Shown here piece by piece: positions 45,750 through 58,166 of a stretch of 64,000 bases of DNA. How positions within the stretch are numbered: the first letter of the stretch is position 1; each line of letters begins with the position of its first letter. The translations under genes and the position numbers were made by a program. The DNA is from Pyrenochaeta sp. MPI-SDFR-AT-0127 (taxonomy: Eukaryota > Ascomycota > Dothideomycetes > Pleosporales > Cucurbitariaceae), in NCBI GenBank assembly GCA_020747015.1, contig JAGTJM010000092.1, positions 31,763 to 95,762 of the forward strand. The letters run 5' to 3'. The notes below the pieces were generated by a model, which ran no database searches, was not told the origin of the DNA, and was given only the letters and a program-made list of their open reading frames with translations.

Positions 45750-47483
45750 ATGGTTGACGGAAACTTCATCATTCCCTTGTCTCCGCCTAGTTCGCCGCGC
45801 ATGTCTGCGTACGGCACAACATCCGCAGACAGCGAGTGGCAATCCGACGTAAGGACACTGGAACACACCCCACCACATTCAGACAGCGACATGGCGATGC
45901 TCCAGGCTGAAGTAGCCGGGCATAATTTCGATCTGAAGCGGCCATTGATCAGATCACACAAAAGCTTCCCCTACCTGCTTGACGGCAAGAACCACCTCAA
46001 CAGCGGAAGCGATTCCCCATCAAGACTGGACGAGATCGAGACACATGATCTGCCAGCTGTAACATTCGGAGGCTCTGCTCCGACCAGTCCTATCTCCAGA
46101 TTGACTCCTCCCTCAACTCACGATGGCGTGAACACGGAGAAGATTGAGGATCAGGAGGATGACAGCATCTTAGACGACAAAGATGATGGTGACAGCGATT
46201 GCAAAGATGGAGATAGGCCACCACTCTCTGCAGCAGAAATCCGAGCGGCAAAGCGCAAGATGAAGAGGTTCAGACTGACACACAATCAAACTCGTTTCCT
46301 TATGAGTGAATTCGCACGTCAGGCTCATCCTGATGCCGCTCATCGGGAGCGACTTGCGAGAGAGATCCCCGGCCTCAGCCCCCGTCAAGTGCAAGTCTGG
46401 TTCCAGAACAGGTAACCTACACCACCAGATAGTAGAGCTCACCGTCACTAACGTATCGATAGGCGAGCAAAGCTTAAGAGATTAACTAGCGATGATCGCG
46501 AGCGTATGATGAGGTCTCGAGCCTTGCCAGATGACTTTGACATGGCTCAAGCACTCCACTCTCCATTCGGCAACTCCCATGGACTGGGGACACCACTAGC
46601 ATCTCCTGGATCGTACGCCCCAAGCTTCGCGGAGGGCAACATGATGCGACCCCTTAGCATCGATACCTTAAGACGAGGTCCCCTTGACTCTCACATGTCA
46701 CCCACCGGTATCAGCCCAGCTTTTGGAGGATTCACCTTCACGCCACCTCAGTCAGCAGCAGATACTCTTTCCCCTGTATCACCTCACGAGGGATCACCAT
46801 TTGGCTTCCACTCAGCACCACTCGACACCAGCCCAAGGACGTCAAACCCCTTCTCCATGCCAGTCAGCACTCCCCCAGCCTATGCTGCCCAGCATAGCAT
46901 CCCACGCCTCACACTTCATGCAGACCGCATTGCAAGGAGTCGTGCAGAGTCATTGCAGTCTCCTCTTAGGACTAGCATGAGCTATACTGGTGGTAACGAC
47001 AACCTGAACGGCTCTACTGATTCAAATGGCCATTCAGATGGCCAACGGCCATACTCAAGTTCAATGATGCCTTACGGCATTGGATACTCTTGTAAGTCTT
47101 GCAGTAGGCCAACCTTTACGCGCCAGCTAACAATTCTAGACTCTCCAGTACCGGGTTTCCAGGCATCAAGCTCAAACAGGATGCGCTCATTCTCAAATGG
47201 CGTCCCAAGACGCATCGAGTTGAGCACACACTATACACCTCACCGTGGCACCTCCACTCCACAAACTGCCCAGTTCCCTTCCTACTCGAGCTCTCCATTG
47301 GTTACGCCGCAGAGTTACGCAATGCCTCAGATGAGCGCACCCCATCATCTCTCGACATTCCCTAGTTCGTACCTACGCAACGACTCAGCACATACCGACC
47401 AGTATTCCGGCGTGGGCTCTGTCCTAGGGGAAGTGATTGAGAACTCCAACCAGGAGAATGACGACCACAACGACCAGTACTGA
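45750..47483 (+). CDS. Homeobox transcription factor
   Basis: Three exons: 45750-46411, 46463-47091 and 47140-47483, giving 544 residues. The homeodomain spans about residues 168-228 (KMKRFRLTHNQTRFLMSEF, then LSPRQVQVWFQNRRAKLKRL). The recognition helix carries the WFQNRR core and has Gln at the specificity position before Val-Trp. The first intron splits the codon of the first Arg after WFQN. Before the homeodomain is an acidic stretch (EDQEDDSILDDKDDGDSD); after it come some 310 residues rich in Ser, Pro, Thr and Gly with no other domain. Fungal proteins of this kind control conidiation, hyphal branching or fruiting-body development; which one this is cannot be said. It is flanked by unusually long non-coding regions. 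Confidence 0.9.
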
Positions 47484-50400
47484 GCCATGGCTCGCCAGTG
47501 TTCTGTTTTAGCAGGCGTTATGTGTAAAAGGACCAACAACGTTATACGCTTGGAGGAACAAAATTGGGTATGGAAAAAAGCTGTGGGCCAGTGGCCACAG
47601 TCCCCCAACTCGACTGATGACATTACGGCGGGGGGTGTTTGGGAACCTTTTAGCCGTTGGGGATACCAGGCGCGCTTGTTTGCAACGAAACTCTTGGTGG
47701 CTGTTTTCATGCTCTTTTCTTTTTATCACGGTGGCATTGGACATGTTCCCGCTGGGCGATTACCCCCTTGAAACCTTCATCGTTTTACTCTTCACAAACT
47801 CGGTCGTCCCATTGGTTTTCTCAACAGAAGCTAATGGGCGCTGCTGGTATACCCTTCTATGTACGTACGTTTTTTACAAAACCATCATCATTTTTCAAAC
47901 ACCATTCTGTCTTCTTCTACTTCACATGATGGTGGACTACGGGTTTAACTTCTCGGCGCTGTACACACTTTACCTTTTGGGAGATTCACTTCTTGGGAAC
48001 AAGGTATTACCGGTCTCTTTTTCTTTCCCAATTTTGCCACACACGCCACCCTTCAGCAATACGACAATCTTCCACTGTAGAAACTTCACAAAAACGGCCG
48101 ATCAATACAGAACGAATTAATGATACCCCACACTTTTGAACACGATCACCCCCCCTTACCTTTGCAAACAGCGATTTTCTTCCTTTCCCGGGTGTACACG
48201 CATGTGCCTGGCAAACGGCTACGGCAGTCACAAGCAGGGAATAACGTTACGTACCTCTATACCCAAGCGATGGCGATGGTGCGAAGGACCCGCCCGACGC
48301 TTGAGGCGACATCGGAGGAATTGCACATCCGATGGATGATATCCAATGTGGCTGAAGGGTGCTCGAGGCAAACGCGCTCAAGCACAAGCAAAGCCTCACC
48401 GACGAAGTGTGCGCAATGTTACCTTACGGCTTCTCAGTCGCGCTGATCCGAAATCAGCATATCAACCTGGCGCCGTGGTGGGCCAGCGGCAGGAAGCTTC
48501 CGCGTGGAGCGCGTGGGTAAGGAAACACTCGCCCAGTGGCATCATAGCGTTCCTGACGTTTGGACTACGATGGACCTGGCAAAAGTAACCACGTCCCATG
48601 CGAAGAATCTTCCGTACAGAAGCTTCCACGGCTTCGAGACGTCGATCGTTGCCCTTCTGCCCCTCCAATCTAATCAATCTTGCCATTCCGCATGATCACG
48701 GCTCTTAATGAGTGTGCAGTAAGGCTTCTCCACACTTTACCCCAGACGGAGCCAGCAGTACTGGCAAATTTCGGCTTCTGAGGCTCAGGAACCGAAGACG
48801 ACGACACTAGCGTTCCGCTGGTGAGTGGTGGTAATGCAGGGTCGGAAGTTTGGTACAGGTGATTAAATTATGCCAAGTTAAGGATGGTGGAGCAGAAGGA
48901 AGAGTGAAGGGAGTGGTGGACCCTTGCGACCGAGTCATGAGAGCATGTAATCTTTGAGATTCACCGTCCACGGTTGATCCGGAATCTGCGTTTTGCGGGG
49001 AACTTGGATGGTTGCACTTTGGTGTCATAGGTTCGGTTTCCCGCTTGCATGAGCATACATGCGTGGAGAGACATGGGTGCAAATAAAAGTACCAAGACAA
49101 GTGGCGGATGCGTGACACCGATATGAATCTCGACGCTGTCGCAAGGAACGAATGCTAGGTGTGGATCTTAACTTTATTAGAGTTATTAACGGCTGTGCTG
49201 GCGGCGGAAGCTTTGATTGCAGGTTAGATTGACAAGGCGCCTGCCAGCGAGCCGCGGGTGCTCGAGTAGCAGATCTTAGGCTTAATGAAGGCTGGGCATA
49301 TCTGACACGGGCGAATTGGGTAACAGCAGCTCGCCTTCTTCCAAGCGGGTTCGAGAAGTTCGAGAAGTCGGCAAGGCATGGTTAAGCGGGTGACAGGATA
49401 CGCCGGTTCAACATGCAGCATCTGGTAGAACGGTGGGCGTGTGGTCTGGTGATGTGGTGCTCTCTAGGTGCGATGTGTTCGGCATGTCGTTGCAGTCGTG
49501 GCGGTGTGATAGGCCAGTGCTCCGGCGCTTTGGCACTGCTATTGTGAGATGACTTCGGTCCCATATTGACCGGGGGCCTTTTGATGTAAGGCCGCATGCC
49601 ATGGCATGGGCAGGTCAAGTCGAACCGACCACTCAAGGCACACCACCAGCCACAGCGGGAGAGACATGCAAGACTTTGTCCAGCGTGAACATGGCAGCGC
49701 TGAAGTCATACAGGGAGATCTTTGACCAAGTTGTCGCTACGCGGTACGCTATTCCGGGAGGTGCAGTACCTCACCTCCTGTGCACTGCATCATGTGCGGT
49801 ATGACGATGCAGCTAGTCATGTCGCTGCTTTTGCTCGTGCTTGCTACTCCACTCCATCTTTCTTCACGACATGTTCGCATTTAGCTAACCGCTGACCTGA
49901 CCGGAAGATAGGGAAAGGCGCTATCACGATAATGTCCGTGTGGTGCAGGTACAAACGCCGTCATTGTGCCTCCCCCTGTATCGAGTAGCAAGTCAAGGGA
50001 GGAGTCCGGAACGTCGTGCCTGAGATGAGTAATATTACATTGGAAGCATCCGACTGCTCGTCATCCGGCTATTCTGCAGTGGTTCGACAGGAACATTTGG
50101 CCAGTGAGGGATGCAGAGCAGGTCCAAAGGCTTGCACCGACGTGGATGCGCCATTGGCTCCTCAGCAGCCGGGAGGAATGTGGAGTAAGACGAGGTGAGC
50201 GTGCAGTTGGGCTCGGGGGTCCGTCTGGTCAGCCTTGTGTGGATGTGTTGTCGGCGCGGTGCTCGAGTTCCGGAGATGCGATAGGGTGAGAAGGTGCCCA
50301 GCCGTGCTTTCCTTTTTGGAAACGGAGTGAATTGCCTCAGTTCTTGCGATTGGTGGAACAGGAGAATACGAGAATCACGTGTATGGGGTGCGCTAAATCC

Positions 50401-51591
50401 AGTGCTGGAGCTATTGAACCGTCTAGGTTCACATGTCAGCAGGGAAGCGATGAGTTTGGTAGCGCGTTGACGGCATGATGCAGAGGTACCTTTCTGGAGC
50501 GTCGGCCGAGAAGCGAGAAGTATTGGATATGCGTCGCTTAGGCCTTGCAACGGGCAGCGATGCTTTGCAAGAGGTCCTGGAATGGCGCAACCCAGCGCGT
50601 CTTACACTTAGTTCTTTTTTCTTCCTTGCCGCGGCATTGGCGTCGACGAGTTGAAGCCGCGCGATGCAAGAGATGCAAGCCCGTGGCTGGCCATAGCGAG
50701 AACAATAGAACGGGAAGGAACAAAAGCGGAAAGACGGGAAGGAACAAACCCTCCCAGGCAGTCGCATCCCCCACCCTCCACACCACCCACCACCCACCAC
50801 CTCCCTCTTGCAGCCACCGAACCGCGCTTCTGCAAAAAGAAAGTTTGCCTGGGCTCCTTGAAGCGACGTCGGTTTTGACGCTGACCTGCCTTTTCCTCTT
50901 TAACGCCAGAAGGATCCAGAGGCGCTTTTAGTGCCCGATGTTGTCGCTCAGCCTTCATGCAAGCTGCGCACCTTTGATCACCGAGGATACGAGACCCATG
51001 TGCAAGCCAGCGATCGGACAACGGCAGGCTGGCGCCATGCAAGCTTTTCTTGACCGCAGCCAGCAGTCGGAGAAGCATACGATATACGGAAGCTGGTGAT
51101 GCTCATCATGCCGGGGTCGCCCATACTGGGGTTGTCCATGGCGTAGGACCGTGTGCCTGGAAGGAGGGTATCCCGGTGCGGGACTCAGCGATGGCGAGAG
51201 GTGGAAGAATGCCTCCGCCGACGATCAAGGTTTCCTTGAAGAACACCGTGCGGACTCTGCGACACCTCTTCCACCCTCATCGTGGTCTCTCCCAAGAATT
51301 CCAGGAACGGACGGAAACACAATGCGCATGATGGCGGATCGCCGCAAACGCTGCGATTGATGGAAACTTGGGCCATGCCAGGTGCTGCGTGCTGGCCGTC
51401 AGTCAGGGCATATCAGCGCCGCCAGCTCGCAACGTCATGGTGAACACCATCAGAATGGAAGAGCATGTAAGTGCAAGCCTTTCCTCTGCGTCTGCCCGTC
51501 AAGAGGTAAGGTTGCACTAAATAGTCGCGACCCGCATGCTGTCTGCACCTGACAATATACACTTCGCCGCGTCAAACCGGCCGCACAGTTT

Positions 51592-51605
51592 CACGGCCGG
51601 CCGTG
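51592..51605. repeat. 14-base perfect GC palindrome inside a larger imperfect inverted repeat
   Basis: CACGGCCGGCCGTG is its own reverse complement. A neighbouring CAAACCGGCCG at 51573-51583 pairs imperfectly with the right side (CGGCCGTGTTTG), so two alternative stems can form. Inverted CCGG/CGG triplets resemble zinc-cluster regulator targets, but the match is generic. Confidence 0.5.
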
Positions 51606-52857
51606 TTTGAGGTTTCAACTCTGCAACCTCGAGATGCTCTGTCTTTCGAGCATCGATCCATAGGCAAAGCACAGCCAATAATACAGTATGCTACCCTGCA
51701 TGGCGGATTGCGGGTGCTGGCGTTCGGCAGCTGAACCAGCAGCTGCGCGATGGATCACTACCGCTGTGTCACATTATCGTTGAGTCATGTTCAGGATTCA
51801 GGCCGTTGCTTGAGTTGACGTGTGCAGTAGAGTCTACTGGACCATGACTGAGCGCCTGGTTCTACGGCGTCGTTGTCAAAACAGAGGGAGGAGTCACGGG
51901 CTTAGATCTTTGCTAGGCTTATATAGCTTCAAACCTTCACTACCTATCAACCAGAAGCTGTACTATGACTTCTCGTTTCAGCCCAAATGATCGTTGACGA
52001 ATCTGAACATGTGCAACTCTGCATTCAGCCCAGTAGGCAGCAGCACACTCAGCGTGTCACTAACTCGATGAAGTTGAGGACAGCAGCGTCCATTTTTGTT
52101 TCAAGTTGTCGACTGCCCTCGAGTCACGACCATGCCTTTGCGTCTTTCTAGAAAAGTTTAGCAAAACGGCTGGGCATCTTATCGATTGGGCTGCAATAGG
52201 GGCTTCATGTGATCGGCGGACTTAAGCGGACTTGCCTTTTCATGTGAATGGTTCACTTGTGGTTGAACACCGTCATCGTGCAGAATGGACGTCAACTTAT
52301 TTTTTTCTTGATCGCCGCAAGAAGAGGGGCAGGACTGCACCTGATGGTGTCCAGCTCTGGAAATCTAGACTGGCGTCACAATGCATATGGTGCCAAAGAA
52401 TGCTTTGTTTGTTATTGCTCCCTTTCGCACGAAGCCGCCACTGCTCCTGTCCTTGACTGTGCGACGCGGTACACGGACGAGACAGCAAAGACGAACGGAG
52501 TGACAGGGCTGAGCATAGAGTGCTTTGGGGTGTGACTCCGTCGACCTGGTTCTGAATTTCCTGAGGTGCAGGAGAGGCGTTTGATGCGCAACGGTGATGA
52601 GTCTCTGCAGCACCTCACATGTTTGCCTGGAGCATGGCACGTCACGGATGTCGCGGTGTTTTGTTGGGTTGCGCGGCAGTGGGAGCAAAAGAAAAACCAT
52701 AAACCGTCCCACTTCACAATCTTACTTCTGCTCGTCAGAGCCACGTCAAGGCCATGGCGAATGGGGGAGGGGCGAGGTGCAGCACAATACGGCCTGCTTA
52801 TGTGATTCTTGTTTTGGTTTCGTTTTGGTGGGCGCATCCCTCGCTCTCGCCTGATCT

Positions 52858-52892
52858 GTCGGAAGGAAGGAAGTCAGGCAGGCAGGCAGGCA
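52858..52892. repeat. Tetranucleotide microsatellite (GGAA)n-(CAGG)n
   Basis: Three to four GGAA units are followed by about four and a half CAGG units, then a degenerate GACGGGCAGGCA. This is a compound microsatellite in non-coding DNA about 0.6 kb upstream of the eIF4G start. Confidence 0.7.
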
Positions 52893-53523
52893 GACGGGCA
52901 GGCACGATGGAGCAGTGGCTGCCTCACAGCAAGCGCACCCAGCCCACTGACTGTCTGTGCCACAAGCAAACCGTGGTCATGAGTGTCCTGAGGTTATTCT
53001 TGATGCTATTGGCACAGGCAAACCATGCCAGGCGTGAATGAATCATCAGATATTCGCAGGTCGGGAGTGACTTGGTCGGGGCTCGGCTAGGTTTGATCCT
53101 TGTTGCGGCTTAGCCCAGCACTTCAACTTGCTGGCGAATTTTATTCTCAACGCCTCACTCCTCTTCATCGTGAAGACATCACAACATCCACCTGCAGCGG
53201 ACTCCATTACACGAGTCGCTTGCATATTTCACAGGTTTCCTGTCGAAATCCCCACCTGTCCCGATTCTCTTCACTTCTCTAGTGAAGCGCTCGGACAGCT
53301 TCAGTCGCCCTTTGCCCAAAAGGAGTTGACCTTTTTTCCCCTTCCCACCCCGTGGACGACATTCCTTTCTGCATCCGAGTCGCTTTCCCAGCAGACTCAC
53401 TAATACGCAGATCGCCTCTGTCGCTCGGATTCGACATTCAGCGACGACGCCGACGACACCGCCAGCCCACCCGTAGCGATTGCGCAAGCCAACGACCGCA
53501 CTCTCTCGCCCACCACCGAGTCC

Positions 53524-56500
53524 ATGAGTAATTCCATCTCGAACGCGCAAACCCCACCGATCGCCGCCTCCCAGACCGCTACGCCCGCGAACAGCTCCTC
53601 TGCAGGATCGTCCGCCACCGTGGCCGCTGGATCGGCGCAACCGACTGCCCGCAGCTACGCAAACGCGACCAAGCCCGTCATCGCGTCTAGCGGAGCCCCG
53701 CCTGTGGCAGTCGGAGGCCCGCAAAACGCGCAGCATGGCAAGAGCTCATCTGCGTCGCCCGTGAATGGCAGCTCCATCAAGCCTGCTATTCCCACCATGC
53801 CCGCCATTGTTGGTGGAGGCCCCAACGGCAATGGCGCTGGACCAGGCGAGCACGCCCGCAAGTCCTCTGTCCACATCAAGCAGACTCCTCCCACGACTGG
53901 GCCGCCCTCGGGCATCAAGTTTGGTTCGCTTGCTGCATCGCCTGCGCCCACACCCGCCTCGCCTGCGGTCCAGGGAAACCTGAATCCACAGGTGCACAAT
54001 CCACGTGTTGCCTCGCCGGCGCATTCGCCCTCGCCCATTCCCACGCCCATTTCCGGAGGTCCCAAGCCCGATGGGCTTCCTACACGACCAAATCTGGTCT
54101 TTGGCGGCCAAGGAGGTGAAAGTACTGAGCAAAGCGTGAGTTTTCCCCCCCCCCCTGTCAATAAAGTGCACACCCACGAACAAATTCTAATCTGCCCGCA
54201 GTCTCGTCCCATTTCCATGCCCCCTCAACCCAACACGCTTCCCCAGGCTCAACACTTGCGCCGCGAGTCTTCACAGTCTGGGCACAGCGACATGAGCAAT
54301 AACATGAACCGCGGCTATCCCCCCAGGGTGGACGTGGCCGTGGCTTCCCGCCCCAGCATTACAACCCGAACATGGCCAACCACTCTCCGCAGCCTTATCG
54401 CTCGATGCCCCAACAGATGGGACGCGGCATGGCACCTACATTCCAGCCACAAGGCCAGATGCCACGAAACTCGCCTTACCAGCAGAACCGTAGCCCTGCC
54501 ATCACACCTGCCACGATGCACCAGCAGGCACATCTAGCTAATCCGCAAGGCATGGGTTATTATCCAGGACAGCAATACCCACAGCCAGTTCGTATACCCT
54601 CTTCTAGTCTCATTCATATTCCCAAGTTCGACTGGTCATTTCAATATACAACCAGACCTCAGTATTCTCAGAATCTTCAGTATTCCCTATTTTTTTTCGG
54701 CGCTCTTATCAGAGTCCGAATTCAAACATCTTCTAGGAGCCTCAGTTTTTCCATACAATCCTTGTTTTGCCTTCTACTTCAGCCAGTGATTATGCACAAT
54801 AGCTAACCACGTTTTCCGAACAGAACATGTACAGTATGCCGCCACAGGGACTCGATCCGTACAATAACTATTATGGCCAAGGCTATGGTTTACAACAGTC
54901 CATCCACTATCCAGGTGTTCCCGCTAGTCCCGGTCGTGGACATAACTTCCCACAGCAGATGCCAACGCCATACGGCGTGCCTGCTCCCTATGGACAACCT
55001 CCTCAGGCACCAGGCATGTCGCGCAGTCCTTCCAACATCTCCGAGCGACCGCCGTCCGCAGTTCCACAGCCTTCGACTCCTGCGATGACCAATGTCAATC
55101 ACATCTCACACACGCATACCCCCAGTGTCACCGCTGCTAGCCCAGCACCAGGCTCAGCTTTCGAGCGCCCAAAGAAGCAGAGCAAAGCTATTGTGATCAA
55201 GAATGGTATGAGTCCTCTATGAAATCTAATCATGACCTTTGATTCTGACTATAAGCAGCTGACGGAGAGGTCGTTGACTTCAACAAACCCAAGGGTGCAT
55301 CACCGGCGCCAGCTGTAGTTGCTGCACCGCCCCCTGCCCCTCGTTCACCTGCTATTGCTGCTACTCCAACTCCACCACCACGAGCTCCGAGCGCCACCGA
55401 CTCCACTCGTGCTGAGGATGCCACCAAGTCTGCTAAAGAGAAGCAAGCGGATTTTGTCAAGCAATTCCAGGAGACTCTTCGACTTAAGGAGGAAGCTGAG
55501 AAGAAGGCCAGGGAAACTTCTGAGGCTGATGCCAAGGCAGAGTCTGAAGCGAAGCAAAAGGCGAAGGAGGAGGCCGAAGCGAAGGCTGCCCAGGAGGCTA
55601 AGGAGAAGGAAGAGGCCGAGGCTGCTGAGAAGGCCAAGGCAGATGCAGCAGAGAAGCAGCGCCTTGACGATGAAGAGATGGAGCGTATGATCGCTGAGAT
55701 GGAAGAAGAGGATCGTAAGCGTGATGAAGATGAGAAGCGCTACGCAGAGGAGAAGAAGCGTAAGGCTGAAGAAGAAAAGGCCAACGCCGCCGAGAAGGTC
55801 AAGCAAGAGGAAGAACGTCTACGAAAGCTGGAGCGTGAGGCCGAAGAGGCTGAGGCAGCTCGCGAAGCGGAGACTCCTGAGCAGAAGGCCGAGCGCGAGG
55901 CCAAGAACAAAGACCTGTTTGCTGGCTTGAAGAAGAACACTCAGTTCGGCCCTGGTGCCTCTCAGACTGCGGATACTAGCGGCGACTCAACCCCAGCAGA
56001 ACCCGCAGCTCCTGTCCCTACCCCTACTCAATCGAAGCCTCTTAGTGCTACGAAGCCCAAGCCAGCTGCTCTCAAGCTTGAGACCAACAAATCAGTAGAA
56101 CCTGCTCAGCCCACCGCAGGTATGCAGGCCCTCAAATCTGCACGTTTCCTCCAGGTTCGTGCCGAGCTGGTCAAGTACCCTGAGGGTATCCAGTCTCCAA
56201 ATCCTGCTCTGAATTTGGGCAACAAGGCCAAGGGTCGTCAGTACGACAAAGACTTCCTACTTCAATTTCAAGAAGTCTTCAAAGAGAAGCCTTCTGTTGA
56301 CTGGGATCTCAAATTGAAGGAGACTGTGGGTGATGAACCTGCTTCTGCAAGAGGCCCTCCTTCTGCCCGTGGCCCTTCCTCTATGATGGGTGGCCGACAA
56401 CCTTCTCGATCGGGCACTGGCGCAGGCAGCGTCATGGGCCAGTTCCAGGGTGGATTCAACTCAGCCCGTACACTACCGCCAGGTACAACATCAGAGCAAC

Positions 56501-58166
56501 GTTTCCAACAAGCACAGGGACGTGGCGGTATGACGAATCCTCTCGCACACGTAGTCCTAGGTGGTGGTCGTGGTGCGTTCCCCATGGCCCCACCGATGGC
56601 GCGTACTGGGTCATACACAAACATGTCACATGGTGGCCCCAACTCTCCTCGTGTTGGCAGCTCACGTGGAAAGGGCGGTGGTAGTCGCCGTGGTGGTGGT
56701 GGTAAGAACGAGGCTCAAGAGGCGAAGGCCATGCCACTCACTGCTGGCCAAGAAGTCAAGGCCCTCGATCGCTCGCAGACTGGCTGGAAGCCGATTTCGG
56801 TCACCCAACCGCCACAAGCACAGCAAATGGCTGCCGGCCACATGGCCCCTGATATGGTCCAACGTAAGGTCAAGGCTGCTCTCAACAAGATGACACCAGA
56901 GAAGTTTGACAAGATTTCCGACCAAATACTCGAGATCGCTGCGCAATCAAAGGACGAGAGCGATGGTCGAACTCTACGTCAAGTCATTCAGCTTACTTTC
57001 GAGAAGGCCTGCGACGAGAGCCATTGGTCGTCTATGTATGCCAAATTCTGCAGCCGCATGCTGCAAACCATGAGCACCGATATCAAGGATGAGAACGTTC
57101 GCGACAAGCACGGAAATCCTGTTGTTGGAGGCGCTCTCTTCCGCAAGTACCTTCTAAATCGTTGCCAGGAAGAGTTCGAGCGTGGATGGGAGGTCAACCT
57201 GCCTGAAGCCCCAGAGGGCGGCAAAGAAGCGCAGCTCTTGTCAGATGACTACTACATTGCAGCTGCCGCAAAGCGTAAGGGTCTCGGTCTTATCCAATTT
57301 ATTGGAGAGCTCTACAAGCTTGGCATGTTGACGCTTCGCATCATGCACGAGTGTGTGCTCAAGCTTTTGGACTTCGAAGGCCTTCCCGATGAAGCCGCCA
57401 TTGAGAGTTTAGTCAAGCTGCTTCGTACTGTTGGTCAAACGATGGAGTCCGCTGAGGCAGGCCCCAAGATGATCAGTATGTACTTTGAACGAATTGAGAA
57501 AGTCATGAATATGGAGGGTCTCCCTTCTCGCCTCCGATTCATGTTGCTGGACACCATCGATATCCGCAAGTCGGGCTGGAAGTCCAAGGATATTCTCAAA
57601 GGTCCCAAGACCATTGCAGAGATCCACCAAGACGCTATCGTTGCTCAACAGGCTGCCGAGATGGAGCGAACACGTTCAAACCAGCGCGGTGGTGGCGGAC
57701 GTCTACCGATGGGCCGTGGCGATGCTCGCTCGTTCTCTGGTGGCGGCATGATGCCCCCTCAAGATACCGGTGGTCGTGTACAAATGGACGACCTTCGCAA
57801 ACTGTCAAAGGGTGCCTCTGGGCGCAATCTCAACAACGCTGGAGCACTCGGTCCGTCTATGCTTGGTAGCCGTAGCGGCAGCGGACGTCGTGGCCTCGGC
57901 CCCGGTATGATGGGTGGTCGTGGTGATGAGTCTGGTGCCTCCTCGCGGACTGGCACCCCACCAGTTCAGAAGGAGAAGGAGTCAACTACGCATGCAAATG
58001 CGTTCAGGTAAGCCTATCAGACAACACAATCCGAGGCATCACTAACATACACCACAGTGCGCTAGCAGCCCTTGATAATGATAACGACAACGCCGGTGAA
58101 GTTGGTTCTCCACCTCCCACTGCAGACGACTCTGCCGCCAATACGGAGGCCAAGCCATCCGAGTGA
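53524..58166 (+). CDS. TIF4631: Translation initiation factor eIF4G (frame break in a C run)
   Basis: Exons: 53524-54135, 54202-54587, 54824-55205, 55259-58007 and 58058-58166. The protein would be about 1412 residues. The N-terminal third is a disordered Ser/Pro/Gln-rich part. A long Glu/Lys/Ala coiled or single helix lies at about 55430-55900. The eIF4E-binding motif YDKDFLLQF (YxxxxLL) starts at 56242. The MIF4G domain runs from about 56850 to 57640 (RKVKAALNKMTPEKFDKI, TFEKACDESHW). RGG/Ser-rich sequence and a short acidic tail follow. eIF4G bridges eIF4E, eIF4A and Pab1 at the mRNA cap. In the second exon the frame breaks at six C (54319-54324): the upstream frame ends GYPP and the downstream frame (GGRGRGFPPQ) is shifted by one. 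Seven C would restore it; alternatively a 191-base intron 54136-54326 would skip the part. The donor at 54588 (GTTCGT) is weak. Confidence 0.9.
54319..54324 (+). other. Homopolymer frame break in eIF4G
   Basis: Six C lie between TAT and AGGGTG. The codons before (RGYPP) and after (QGGRGRGFPP) are both plainly eIF4G-like but one base out of register. A missing C from sequencing or assembly is the simplest reading. The run plus AG also makes a good acceptor, so the upstream piece could instead be part of a longer intron. Confidence 0.75.

Larger units (their letters stand above)
47484..53523. other. 6 kb gene-poor region between the homeobox gene and eIF4G
   Basis: The first ~600 bases look like homeobox 3' UTR (T-rich). 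From about 48.1 to 53.1 kb all frames are under 190 codons, overlap on opposite strands and lack domains; no exon chain could be assembled. Features seen are a 14-base palindrome at 51592-51605 and a GGAA/CAGG repeat at about 52858-52892. The last 400 bases are pyrimidine-rich and probably form the eIF4G leader. A long non-coding RNA could be hidden here but cannot be shown from sequence. Confidence 0.5.

Noticed and set aside
49330..49380. Possible tRNA B-box (GGGTTCGAGAAG)
   Set aside because: No A-box or cloverleaf arms could be found at the right spacing; the motif is a direct repeat of TTCGAGAAG.
50429..51078. Opposing 100-156 codon frames on both strands
   Set aside because: Several overlapping frames on both strands in one place, with no domain, no splice chain and unusual composition, indicate chance.
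55345..55806. Leu-rich antisense frame over eIF4G that resembles membrane segments
   Set aside because: It is the complement of the Glu/Lys/Ala-rich helix of eIF4G, which always yields Leu/Phe/Ser-rich antisense frames.
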